Shown here: positions 28,668 through 36,732 of the stretch, piece after piece
Position numbering within the stretch: position 1 is the stretch's first letter
How the letters are laid out: every line of letters begins with the position of its first letter
Assembly (NCBI RefSeq): GCF_019711565.1
Contig: NZ_JAIGNN010000002.1
Location: 558,001 to 622,000 of the forward strand
Length of the DNA stretch: 64,000 nucleotides
Source: Qipengyuania proteolytica
Lineage (GTDB): Bacteria; Pseudomonadota; Alphaproteobacteria; Sphingomonadales; Sphingomonadaceae
Direction: 5' to 3'
Translations under genes and position numbers: made by a program
The notes under the pieces: generated by a model
Seen by the model: the letters and a program-made list of their open reading frames with translations, nothing else
Told to the model about the DNA's origin: nothing
The model's database searches: none

Positions 28668-29056
28668 TGCGCCGCCTCGTCGCCGACAGCCGCGGCTCGA
28701 TGGGGCTGGAGTTCGCTCTCGCCATCCCGATTCTCGTCGCGCTGATCATCGGCGTGCTGCAATTCGGCCTGGTACTGAACGCCAACGGATCGATGCGCCA
28801 TGCCATGGGCGAAGGCCTGCGGCTGGCCAAGGTCGACCCCACCGCCAGCGACAGCGCCGTGCTGACCCGGACGCGGCAACAGCTGGTGGGCGTCGATCCC
28901 AACGGCGTGACCAGCCTCACCTTCGCGCGTGGCACCGCCAACAATGTGCGGACCGGGACGATGACGATGACCGTGCAGCTGACGCCGGTGATCCCTTTCG
29001 CGCCGATCCCGCCGATCGTGCTGACGCAGACCAAGAAGGTCTACCTGCCGGTCTGA
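28667..29056 (+). CDS. TadE-like pilus assembly protein
   Basis: The 129-residue product (MRRLVADSRGSMGLEFALAIPILVALIIGVLQFGLVLNANG) has the same prepilin-type N-terminus with the conserved Glu in GSMGLEFALAIP. It directly follows the previous TadE-like gene with a one-base overlap. The three-gene cassette (TadG-like plus two TadE-like) is a common arrangement in alphaproteobacteria. Confidence 0.82.
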   Translation: MRRLVADSRGSMGLEFALAIPILVALIIGVLQFGLVLNANGSMRHAMGEGLRLAKVDPTASDSAVLTRTRQQLVGVDPNGVTSLTFARGTANNVRTGTMTMTVQLTPVIPFAPIPPIVLTQTKKVYLPV

Positions 29057-29069
29057 TCGAAGCGCCGTC

Positions 29070-29684
29070 CTACGGCTTGCCGCCGGAGAGATAGTCCTCG
29101 ATCTGGCCGAGGCGTTCCTTGCCGAACCACATCTCGTCGCCGACTAAGACTGTCGGGATCCCGAAAGCCCCGCGCCCCACGGCGCTTTCGGTGTTGTCGA
29201 TCAGCGCCTGCTTGACCTCGGGGTCCTGCGTCGCGGCGAGAAGACGGTCCGCCTCGAACCCGCCCTCTTCCAGCACCGCGCGCATGGCGTCCGCATCGCC
29301 GCAATCGATGTTCCGCTCCCACACGGCAGGCTGGAAGGCATCCACCAGCGCCTGCATCTCCGCCTGGTCCTGCGCGGCGACGAGGATGCGTTGCACGAGG
29401 ATCGAGTTGAACGGCAGCGCCGGATGCATGCGGAACTTCGTCATCGCATGCCGGTCGAGGAAGCGCTGGAATTCGCGCGCGGCATAGGGGACCTTCCCCT
29501 TCACATCTGCATCGCGCAGCATCGGCGGCGCATTGCCGGTGAGCTTGTGCATCCCGCCGAGGAACACCGGCGTCACTACCAGTTCTGCCCCGGTCCGCTC
29601 TGCGATATCCTTGAGCGGATACCACGCGAGGTAGCCATTCGGCGCGGCCAGATCGAGAAGCAATTCGAGGGTGTGGGTCATCAC
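29070..29684 (-). CDS. 2-hydroxychromene-2-carboxylate isomerase-like protein (DsbA fold)
   Basis: The 204-residue product belongs to the DsbA/kappa-GST fold. It has LDLAAPNGYLAWYPLKDIAERTGAEL at the N-terminus, PVFLGGMHKLTGNAPPM, and the C-terminal RGAFGIPTVLVGDEMWFGKERLGQIEDYL that marks the HCCA isomerase branch. A CxxC is absent, as expected for that branch. No naphthalene-degradation genes are nearby, so a general glutathione-dependent role is equally possible. Confidence 0.85.
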   Translation of the reverse strand: MMTHTLELLLDLAAPNGYLAWYPLKDIAERTGAELVVTPVFLGGMHKLTGNAPPMLRDADVKGKVPYAAREFQRFLDRHAMTKFRMHPALPFNSILVQRILVAAQDQAEMQALVDAFQPAVWERNIDCGDADAMRAVLEEGGFEADRLLAATQDPEVKQALIDNTESAVGRGAFGIPTVLVGDEMWFGKERLGQIEDYLSGGKP

Positions 29685-29719
29685 GCCATGATGACCACTC
29701 CCTTTCTCAAATCAAGCGT

Positions 29720-30634
29720 TCAGAAAAGCTTGGTGCTGAAGCCGATCCCGGGAGTGAAAACCAGCTTCGATTTGTCCTGCAGGATTCCCGTGCCTTCGAT
29801 ATCAGTCACCGTCCAGGACACGCCCAGCTTCAGCGTATCGACAAGGCTGTCGTCGCCGAAAACGAGCTTGGCAAAATCGAGACCGGCATCTCCCCTGAAG
29901 ACGTGTTGTTTGTCCGACCCTTGCGCGACTAGATCGTAGATGCGGTATTGATAGTCGAACGAACCGCTTGCCTTCAGCCCCTCAACGATGTTTTTCGACG
30001 CCTTGACCGTCAGGCGGGGCGTCCAACGTTCACTAAAAGGATCGCTGGATTCGACCCGTTCAAATGTAGGCGTGACTGAGAGAGCGAACGAACTCAGCTG
30101 CGCTTTCTCGAAGTTGGTCAGATTGCGTCCGCAAAGCTTTTTGTCGTAAATCGCCACATTCGCTCCTGTCGAGAACGTCGCGGTGTCCGCTTTGTTGCTG
30201 CCAATGAAATCGTCTCGACCTTGTTCGACGGCAATCTTGGCGAAAGGATTGAGTGTCCGACACCCGCGAGTCCAGGTAAATTGCCCGTCGAGGAAAAGTG
30301 CGGAGCTGGACGAATCGTCGTCATCGGCTTCGAAATCACTAGTCCACTTCACGCCGGTATTGGCCTCGAACGATACGAACGGACCGAGCTTAACCGCATA
30401 CTTCAGAGCAAGGGCGCTGACTGCGACCGCATCTTCCAGTCGATCCCCTCGCGCCTCAGTCAGGTCGCCGCCGATTGTGGGCGTAATATCAAGGCGCAGA
30501 GTAAGAGACTGGCTTGGATATGTTTCATCGCCGGAACTATCTTCAAGGACTCGATCATTGATATCTTGCGCAAAAACGATCGTTGGATGCGCCAAGAAAA
30601 CAAGGAAGCTTGCGAAATAGCTATAATTTACCAT
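29720..30634 (-). CDS. putative outer-membrane beta-barrel protein
   Basis: I do not recognise the family. The 304-residue product has a signal peptide (MVNYSYFASFLVFLAHPTIVFAQ). Alternating hydrophobic/aromatic strands follow, ending in Phe (GIGFSTKLF), the usual last residue of outer-membrane barrels. The DNA is clearly AT-richer than its neighbours. The ATG at 30634 has AGAGGGG 7 nt upstream and is preferred to one at 30664. No transport partner is adjacent. Confidence 0.65.
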   Translation of the reverse strand: MVNYSYFASFLVFLAHPTIVFAQDINDRVLEDSSGDETYPSQSLTLRLDITPTIGGDLTEARGDRLEDAVAVSALALKYAVKLGPFVSFEANTGVKWTSDFEADDDDSSSSALFLDGQFTWTRGCRTLNPFAKIAVEQGRDDFIGSNKADTATFSTGANVAIYDKKLCGRNLTNFEKAQLSSFALSVTPTFERVESSDPFSERWTPRLTVKASKNIVEGLKASGSFDYQYRIYDLVAQGSDKQHVFRGDAGLDFAKLVFGDDSLVDTLKLGVSWTVTDIEGTGILQDKSKLVFTPGIGFSTKLF

Positions 30635-30716
30635 CGAAATACCCCTCTTAATTAAGAGGTACATTAGAGTACTTTCAGTTCATTGCAAAACCCAACCGTC
30701 TTTCTTATGGAAGAAA

Positions 30717-31922
30717 CTAATGACCCGCCGCCGTCAACGCCCGATCGAGGTCTTCCTTCACATCCTCGACATCCTCCAGCCCGACGTTGATGCGGAGTAA
30801 TCCTTCGGTCACGCCCATCTCGTCGCGCGCTTCGGGTGTCATGCCGGCATGGGTTGTGCTGGCCGGGTGACACATCAGGCTGCGCGCATCGCCGATATTG
30901 TTGGAGATATCGACCAGTTCGAGCGCGTCGAGCACGCGGAAGGCCGTGGCCCTGTCGCCGACATCGAAAGCGAAGATCGGTCCGGTGGCGACCATCTGGC
31001 TGGTGGCCAATTCGTGGCGCGGATGGCTGGCGAGGCCGGGATGAAGCATTTTTGGCACGCGGCTCTCGATCGCCTTGCCCAGTTCGACTGCGTTCTCGCT
31101 CTGCCGCAGCGCGCGCATCGAGAGCGTCTCGAGGCCCTTGAGCACCACCCAGGCGTTGAACGGCGCGATATTGGGGCCGGTGTTGCGCTGGAACGGCAGC
31201 AGCACCTCGTCGATCCATTGCTGCGAGCCGCACACCGCGCCCGCAAGCACCCTGCCCTGCCCGTCCATCAGCTTGGTCGCGCTGTAAGCGACGACGTCCG
31301 CCCCGAAATCCATCGGCTTCTGCAGCGCGCTGGTGGCAAAGGCATTGTCGACCACGGTGGTGATGCCATGCGCCTTCGCTACCCCGCAGACATGCGCGAG
31401 ATCGACCACATCGAGCGTCGGGTTGGCGGGCGTTTCGAAGAAGAAGACCTTCGTGTTGGGCCGGATCGCGGCTTCCCACGCGTCGTCATCCGCACTGTCG
31501 ATCACGCTGCACTCGATCCCGAAGCGTGGCAGCAGGTGATCGAGCAGCCAGCGGCACGAGCCGAACGCCGCCCGCGCGCCGACCACGTGATCGCCCGCCG
31601 AAAGCTGGCACAGCAGCGCGGTGGTCATCGCCGCCATCCCGCTCGCCTGCGCGCGGCACGCCTCGGCCCCTTCCATCAGCGCAATGCGCTCTTCCAGCAT
31701 CGCCACGGTCGGGTTCTGGAGGCGCGAGTATGTCATGCCCGCGGCCTCGCCCGCGAAGCGGTCCGCCACCGTCTGCGCGTCGTCGTAGGTAAAGCCCGAG
31801 GTGAGGAACAGCGCCTCGCTCGTCTCGCCATGCTCGCTGCGCCAGGTGCCCCCGCGCACGGCCTGCGTCGCGGGGCGCCATTTGGAGGTGATCGAACGGT
31901 CCATGCCGGTGGTCTTTTTCAT
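30717..31922 (-). CDS. metZ: O-succinylhomoserine sulfhydrylase
   Basis: MetZ makes homocysteine from O-succinylhomoserine and sulfide with PLP. The 401-residue product has the Cys/Met metabolism enzyme features FTYDDAQTVADRFAGEAAGMTYSRLQNPT, the glycine-rich QASGMAAMTTALL and the PLP-lysine region VAYSATKLMDGQGRVLAG. MKK at 31922 and MDRS at 31904 are both possible starts. It runs close to the TetR gene (31963). Confidence 0.9.
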   Translation of the reverse strand: MKKTTGMDRSITSKWRPATQAVRGGTWRSEHGETSEALFLTSGFTYDDAQTVADRFAGEAAGMTYSRLQNPTVAMLEERIALMEGAEACRAQASGMAAMTTALLCQLSAGDHVVGARAAFGSCRWLLDHLLPRFGIECSVIDSADDDAWEAAIRPNTKVFFFETPANPTLDVVDLAHVCGVAKAHGITTVVDNAFATSALQKPMDFGADVVAYSATKLMDGQGRVLAGAVCGSQQWIDEVLLPFQRNTGPNIAPFNAWVVLKGLETLSMRALRQSENAVELGKAIESRVPKMLHPGLASHPRHELATSQMVATGPIFAFDVGDRATAFRVLDALELVDISNNIGDARSLMCHPASTTHAGMTPEARDEMGVTEGLLRINVGLEDVEDVKEDLDRALTAAGH

Positions 31923-31962
31923 GCCGCGCGGGATAGCATGCGCGCAGGCTGCGGCAAGCGGC

Positions 31963-32502
31963 TCAGCCTTCCAGCGCGGCAAGCCCCGCTTGGCCGATGT
32001 CGCCCCGCCCGACAGCGCGGAGCATCTGCGCGCCCTCGATCGCCGTCATGACGACACGCGCGCCAGCAGTTGGGTCGGGATCGTCCTCGGGCAGGTGCGC
32101 GACCACCCAGTCGAGCAGTAGGTCCATCATTCCCCCTGCCGCCGCGAGATAGGCCTCGTTGCTGTCTGCGCAGCCCGCGACGATATCCCACCACACGCGG
32201 AAGAAAGGCGCGAACTCGGGTCGTGCGGTAATGTCGTAGACCGTTTCCGCACATGCGCGCCGGGATGCCGCGCGCTCCTGCGGGAAGGCCGTGTCGAGCG
32301 CCGCCGCAAACATCCCGCCGAGATAGTCGAGCAGCGCTTCGACCACCGCGTCCTTGTTGCCGAAATGGTAGATCAGCATCCGGTCGCTGGTGCCCGCCGC
32401 CTTGGCCAGCGGCCGCAGCGAGGCATCGGCAAGGCCATGCTCCATGACATGCGCGGCGAGCAGTGGAAGCAGCGTTTCGCGGGACAGGCGGGCGGGCGGC
32501 AT
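31963..32502 (-). CDS. TetR family repressor
   Basis: The 179-residue product has an N-terminal HTH (LLPLLAAHVMEHGLADASLRPLAKAAGTSDRMLIYHFGNKDAVVEALLDYL). A ligand-binding helical domain follows. It is divergent from a small membrane protein gene. The spacer holds two TGTAGC-N4-GCTACA palindromes, one of them 7 nt from its own start codon, so it very probably represses itself and the neighbour. The ATG at 32502 is preferred to the in-frame GTG at 32508. The inducer is unknown. Confidence 0.88.
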   Translation of the reverse strand: MPPARLSRETLLPLLAAHVMEHGLADASLRPLAKAAGTSDRMLIYHFGNKDAVVEALLDYLGGMFAAALDTAFPQERAASRRACAETVYDITARPEFAPFFRVWWDIVAGCADSNEAYLAAAGGMMDLLLDWVVAHLPEDDPDPTAGARVVMTAIEGAQMLRAVGRGDIGQAGLAALEG

Positions 32503-32509
32503 ACCCACT

Positions 32510-32553
32510 TGTAGCGAGTGCTACATGTCGCTACAAGTGTAGCATCTGCTACA
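32510..32553. promoter_or_regulatory. TetR operators
   Basis: Two identical-design palindromes, TGTAGC-GAGT-GCTACA (32510-32525) and TGTAGC-ATCT-GCTACA (32538-32553), are spaced 28 bp centre to centre. A third GCTACA half-site lies between them. They fill the spacer between the divergent TetR gene and the membrane protein gene. Confidence 0.8.
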
Positions 32554-32572
32554 TTCGACTCGGAGATCCGCC

Positions 32573-32959
32573 ATGAGTGCTTTCGAATTCCTCGCTGCAG
32601 GCGGCGTGGTCGCTGCAATCGCTGTCCTCGGTTACATCCTCTCCGGGTCTCCCAAAGTCGGGAGCGCGATCCTCGCGGCCTCGCTGAGCGCGGGCTTCGC
32701 CGCCTATTCCGCAGTGACCATCGCGCAGGAAGGCGTGCTTCAGGTGTGGACCAACCACACACAAAACATGTGGGGCGTACAGGTGTGGTGGGACCTGCTG
32801 TTCGCCGTCGGCATCGCCGCCTTCTTCATCGCCCCGCGGGCCCGCGCCGTGGGCATGAACCTGCTGCCGTGGATCCTCTTCGTCGCTGCCACCGCCAGCA
32901 TCGGCCTGCTCGCCATGGTCGCCCGCCTGTTCTGGCTCGAATCGCGCACAACCGCCTGA
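32573..32959 (+). CDS. small four-helix membrane protein of unknown function
   Basis: The 128-residue product has four predicted transmembrane helices (residues about 8-24, 30-50, 72-88 and 96-118) and no recognised motif. The ribosome-binding site GGAG is 6-7 nt upstream. It is under the adjacent TetR operators, so it is probably induced by whatever ligand the repressor senses; a role in solvent or drug tolerance is a guess. Confidence 0.7.
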   Translation: MSAFEFLAAGGVVAAIAVLGYILSGSPKVGSAILAASLSAGFAAYSAVTIAQEGVLQVWTNHTQNMWGVQVWWDLLFAVGIAAFFIAPRARAVGMNLLPWILFVAATASIGLLAMVARLFWLESRTTA

Positions 32960-33002
32960 ACCCGCTTGCCCGGGCGCGCGGGCCTGCCTAAGCCCGAGCG
33001 CG

Positions 33003-34274
33003 ATGAGCCGCGCGCCCGAGCAACCCAAGGATCCCCTCGGCTGGTGCGCCGCGCTGGCGCTGCTGTTCTGGCTCGGCACGCTCCCCTTCCTCAGGGTCGT
33101 CACCGAACCCTATTTCGACGAGGTCCATTACCTGCCAGCAGCGCGCGAGCTGCTGGTGCTGGGCGAATACATCAACCGCGAGCACCCGCTGGTCGGCAAG
33201 GAACTGATCGCACTGGGCATGGCGCTGTTCGGCGACAATCCGTGGGGCTGGCGCCTGCTGCCGACGCTGTTCGGTGCCCTCGCCCTTTTCGCAAGCATGC
33301 GGGCCATGTGGTTCGCGAGCCTCAGCCGCTTCGCCACCCTTGCCTACGGCATGCTGCTCGCGACCGGCTTCCACCTCTTCGTGCATGCGCGGATCGCCAT
33401 GCTCGACATCTTCTACCTCGCCTTCCTGAGCGTGGCGGCGTGGCAGTTCGCCGCCGCCATCCGCCAGCCCGAGCAGGGTCGGTGGCGACTGGCGCTGACC
33501 GGCGTGGCTCTCGGCCTCGCCATGGGTTCGAAGTGGAACGCGCTGCTGGTGGCGACGCTGCCGGGCCTAACCTTCCTCGTCGCCCGAGCACTCGCCGGAC
33601 GCCGCCGCCTGCTGCTGAGCCGCCGCGGTGCGCCCGTGCCGGGGATCACGCTGGTCGAGGCCGCGCTGTGGCTCGGCGTCGTGCCGCTGGTGGTCTATGC
33701 CGCCAGCTTCATCCCGGCCTACTGGTTTGCGGTGAACCCGATCACCGAAGGGCTGGTCTTCCACCACCGCTTCATGCTCGACCTGCAGACCCAGGTACTG
33801 AAGGGGCATCCGTACCAGTCGACATGGCAGGACTGGGTGCTGAACGCGCGCTCGATCTGGTATCTCTACGAACCGATCGACGGGGTCCAGCGCGGCATCA
33901 TGCTGATCGGCAACCCGCTGACCATGCTGCTGGCAGTCCCGGGGCTCGCCTGGTGTGCGTGGCACGGCCTGTTCCGCCGCAACTGGGCGGCGCTCGGCGC
34001 GGTCGCGATCTATGCGGTCAGCCTCGGCTTCTGGATTTTCGCCGCCAAGCCGGTGCAGTTCTATTATCACTATTCGCTGCCGAGCATGGCGCTGCTCGCC
34101 GCTCTGGCCCTCGCCTGCGACGCGTTATGGCAGGGCGGGTGGCGCAAGACCGCGCTCGCACCGGTGGTCGGCAGCGTATTGCTGTTCGCGTGGTTCTATT
34201 CGATCCTCAGCGCCGAACCGCTCGCGGGGGCCGACAGCTTTGCGGTGTGGACCTGGATCGACGGCTGGCGGTGA
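33003..34274 (+). CDS. PMT-type phospholipid-dependent mannosyltransferase
   Basis: The 423-residue multi-pass membrane protein resembles dolichyl-phosphate-mannose-protein mannosyltransferases. The first loop has EPYFDEVHYLPAARELL with the acidic pair expected of PMT-like enzymes, then INREHPLVGKELIALGMALFGDNPWGWRLLPT. About ten helices follow. It would transfer a sugar from a polyprenyl-phosphate donor to an exported protein. The convergent neighbour (34359-35507) looks like the donor synthase. Confidence 0.82.
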   Translation: MSRAPEQPKDPLGWCAALALLFWLGTLPFLRVVTEPYFDEVHYLPAARELLVLGEYINREHPLVGKELIALGMALFGDNPWGWRLLPTLFGALALFASMRAMWFASLSRFATLAYGMLLATGFHLFVHARIAMLDIFYLAFLSVAAWQFAAAIRQPEQGRWRLALTGVALGLAMGSKWNALLVATLPGLTFLVARALAGRRRLLLSRRGAPVPGITLVEAALWLGVVPLVVYAASFIPAYWFAVNPITEGLVFHHRFMLDLQTQVLKGHPYQSTWQDWVLNARSIWYLYEPIDGVQRGIMLIGNPLTMLLAVPGLAWCAWHGLFRRNWAALGAVAIYAVSLGFWIFAAKPVQFYYHYSLPSMALLAALALACDALWQGGWRKTALAPVVGSVLLFAWFYSILSAEPLAGADSFAVWTWIDGWR

Positions 34275-34292
34275 GGAAGTTTTTTCGAATGC

Positions 34293-34314
34293 GGTCAGGA
34301 CATCCGTCCTGACC
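34293..34314. repeat. palindrome with NTCC loop, between convergent glycosylation genes
   Basis: GGTCAGGAC-ATCC-GTCCTGACC is a perfect 9-bp stem, followed on the + strand by TTGCGGC. The core GACNTCCGTC is shared with 38049-38068 and with the minus strand of 19347-19368. It lies in the 84-nt gap between two convergent genes and could serve as a terminator, but no T-run follows it. Confidence 0.6.
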
Positions 34315-34358
34315 TTGCGGCAAGTGGAGCGCGGACGCGCTTCACGGACGCAACAAAC

Positions 34359-35507
34359 TCAATATCTGCCCCACACGAAGCGGCTCGACAGGGCGTAGTT
34401 CCACACCGAACCGATGCCGATGCCGACCAGCGCGGCGAACACGGTGTGCACGCCGCGGTCGTGCAGCGTGGTGGCCACAGCGACATTGGCGAAGGCGCCG
34501 ATCGAACACGCGGCGATGAAGCTCAGCCAGCCCCAGAAGACCTTGTCGGCTTCCTTCAGGCGGCGGTCGCGATAGGTCAGGAAATTGTTCAGCCAGAAGT
34601 TGAAGGTCATCGCCCCGAAAGTCGCGACGGCCTGGCTCCAGCCGAAATTCGCACCGCCCAGCAGCATGAAGGCATAGAGGATCGCCATGTGGACGCCAAC
34701 GCCGATGACGCCGACCGTGCCGAACAGCGCGAAGCGGGTCGGGATCACGCGGCCGAAGCTCTTGTCGTAGAGCCCGGCGAGGAAATCGAGCGCGATGGCG
34801 CGGTCGAGCTTGGATTCGCCTGAGCGGCGGGCGGAGAAATTCATCGGGAAATCCTTCACCTTGAGCGGTGTTTCGGAAGTTGCGAGCAGGTCGAGCAGGA
34901 TCTTGAACCCGATTCCTGAAAGATTCGGTACTAGCCGGCGGGCGGTCGCCGACGGGAGGAGGAAGAACCCGCTCATCGGGTCGCTGAGTTCGACGCCGGT
35001 CAACTTGCGGGCGAGCATGTTGGCGACGCTCGACAGCTTTTCGCGGTCGGGGCGGCCCCATTCCTCCATGCTAGCGCCTTCCGCAAAGCGGCTGGCGACA
35101 GCAACTTCGGCTTCGCCCGATTTCACCGCTGCGAGCATGTCGACGAGCAGTTTGGGATCGTGCTGGTGGTCGGCGTCCATCACCGCCACGTAGGGCGCGG
35201 CGGTGGCGCAGAAGCCCTCGATCGCGGCGCTGGAAAGACCGCGGCGACCGATGCGCTGGATCACGCGGACGCGCGGATCGGACAGCGAGAGGCGGCGAGC
35301 CTCGTCACTGGTGCCGTCGGCGGAATTGTCGTCCACAATCAGGACTTCCCAGCCATCGACGCCGAGCGCGCCCTCGATCCGCTCGACCAGCGGCTCGAGA
35401 TTGTCGCGCTCGTTGAGCGTCGGCAGGATGATCGCAAGATCGAGCTGGCGGGGGCCAGCGGCGGTCTGTTCGGCCACGTTGGGCTGCGTCGAAGGGCTCA
35501 TATCCAT
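34359..35507 (-). CDS. polyprenyl-phosphate mannose synthase-like GT2 fused to GtrA domain
   Basis: The 382-residue product has an N-terminal GT2 domain with ILPTLNERDNLEPLVERIE, LIVDDNSADGTSDEA and the DADHQHDP metal/nucleotide motif. This is the pattern of DPM1-type polyprenyl-phosphate mannose synthases. From about residue 255 a GtrA-like four-helix domain follows (RFALFGTVGVIGVGVHMAILYAF...). The fusion would anchor the synthase in the membrane or help flip the product. It is convergent with the PMT-type gene, which would use its product. Confidence 0.85.
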   Translation of the reverse strand: MDMSPSTQPNVAEQTAAGPRQLDLAIILPTLNERDNLEPLVERIEGALGVDGWEVLIVDDNSADGTSDEARRLSLSDPRVRVIQRIGRRGLSSAAIEGFCATAAPYVAVMDADHQHDPKLLVDMLAAVKSGEAEVAVASRFAEGASMEEWGRPDREKLSSVANMLARKLTGVELSDPMSGFFLLPSATARRLVPNLSGIGFKILLDLLATSETPLKVKDFPMNFSARRSGESKLDRAIALDFLAGLYDKSFGRVIPTRFALFGTVGVIGVGVHMAILYAFMLLGGANFGWSQAVATFGAMTFNFWLNNFLTYRDRRLKEADKVFWGWLSFIAACSIGAFANVAVATTLHDRGVHTVFAALVGIGIGSVWNYALSSRFVWGRY

Positions 35508-35533
35508 TGCATGACGCGTTTATCCGCCAATCC

Positions 35534-36619
35534 TCAAGATATGGTTAGCAGCTTCCTAACAATGGCATCGCCAATCTCTTCGGTCGAGGCCGAACCGCCC
35601 AGATCGCCGCCGAAGACGCCATCGGCGAGGATTCCCTCCACCGCGTGTTCGACCCGCACAGCCTCCGCCTCGCGACCCAGCGAATGGCGCAGCAACATGG
35701 CGAGGCTGAGGACGGCGGCGACCGGATTGGCCTTGCCCTGCCCCGCGATATCGGGCGCGCTGCCGTGGATCGGCTCGTAGAGGCCGAAGGTGCCGTATTC
35801 GGTCTGCCGCTCGCCCAGGCTGGCGCTGGCGAGCAGGCCGATCGAACCGACGCAGGCGCTGGCAAGGTCGGACAGGATGTCCCCGAAGAGATTGCCGGTC
35901 AGAATCACGCCGAACTGGTTTGGATTGGTGACCATCTGCATCGCAGCATTGTCCACATACATGTGACGTAGTGGCGGCATTTCGCTCCAGCGTTCTTTGG
36001 CAACCTCTGTCACGACTTCGCGCCATACCCTGCTTGTTTCGAGCACATTGGCCTTGTCAACGCTGTCGATGCACGCCGAGTAGCTTTGCGACTGATCCGC
36101 GATGTCGAATGCGATATTCGCGATGCGTCGGATTTCGCTCTCGGAATAGGACATCATGTCCCAACCTTCGCGTTCGCCAGCAGCATTCTTCCGCTCGCCC
36201 TTCTCACCGAAATAAACGTCGCCCGTCAGTTCGCGAACGATCATCATGTCGAATTGCAAAGCTCTTTCGGCGCCTAGCGGCGAGAGGTGCTCCAGACCAT
36301 CAAAGGTACGCGCTGGCCTAAGGTTTGCAAAAAGGTCGAGTTCCTTCCTCAAGCCCAAGATTGCTTGTTCGGGACGATGCGCACGAGGCAGGTCATCACA
36401 TGAGGGATCGCCGACAGCGCCGAACAGGACCGCATCTGAAGCTTTCGCCATATCGATGGTTTCTTGCGGTAGGGGGTGTCCGTGTCGCCTGTACGCAATC
36501 GCGCCGACATCGCCTTCAAAGAGCGTGAGGTCGGGCAATGCCAATACATCCAACACACGGAGAGCCTGCGCCGTAACTTCCGGCCCGATCCCGTCGCCTG
36601 CGAAAACTGCTATCTTCAT
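35534..36619 (-). CDS. leuB: 3-isopropylmalate dehydrogenase
   Basis: LeuB performs the NAD-dependent oxidative decarboxylation in leucine synthesis. The 361-residue product has AVFAGDGIGPEVTAQALRVL, LRKELDLFANLRPAR and the catalytic Tyr-containing MSYSESEIRRIANIAF. NPNQFGVILTGNLFGDILSDLAS (metal site) and EPIHGSAPDIAGQGKANP (NAD site) follow. Its 5' two-thirds are noticeably less GC-rich than the 3' third. leuC and leuD are not in the window. Confidence 0.96.
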   Translation of the reverse strand: MKIAVFAGDGIGPEVTAQALRVLDVLALPDLTLFEGDVGAIAYRRHGHPLPQETIDMAKASDAVLFGAVGDPSCDDLPRAHRPEQAILGLRKELDLFANLRPARTFDGLEHLSPLGAERALQFDMMIVRELTGDVYFGEKGERKNAAGEREGWDMMSYSESEIRRIANIAFDIADQSQSYSACIDSVDKANVLETSRVWREVVTEVAKERWSEMPPLRHMYVDNAAMQMVTNPNQFGVILTGNLFGDILSDLASACVGSIGLLASASLGERQTEYGTFGLYEPIHGSAPDIAGQGKANPVAAVLSLAMLLRHSLGREAEAVRVEHAVEGILADGVFGGDLGGSASTEEIGDAIVRKLLTIS

Positions 36620-36620
36620 C

Positions 36621-36729
36621 GGTCACCCAGTCATTGCGAGCGAAGCGAAGCAATCCAGTCCCGGTCTGGCTGGATTGCCAGGTGACCGCTGGTCATCTTC
36701 GACTCCGCCTTCGGCTCCTCGCAATGACT
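36621..36729. repeat. nested palindromic intergenic element
   Basis: The leuB-recO spacer holds interleaved inverted repeats. AGTCATTGCGAG (36629-36640) pairs with CTCGCAATGACT (36718-36729), CAATCCAG (36651-36658) with CTGGATTG (36670-36677), and GGTCACC (36621-36627) with GGTGACC (36681-36687). The TCATTGCGAG...GAAGCAATCC pattern resembles, from memory, a palindromic repeat found scattered in many bacterial genomes. Confidence 0.65.
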
Positions 36730-36732
36730 GGC

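Noticed and set aside
34359..35507. GT2 and GtrA parts as two genes joined by a sequencing error
   Set aside because: The reading frame is continuous with normal codon use through the junction, and such fusions are known.
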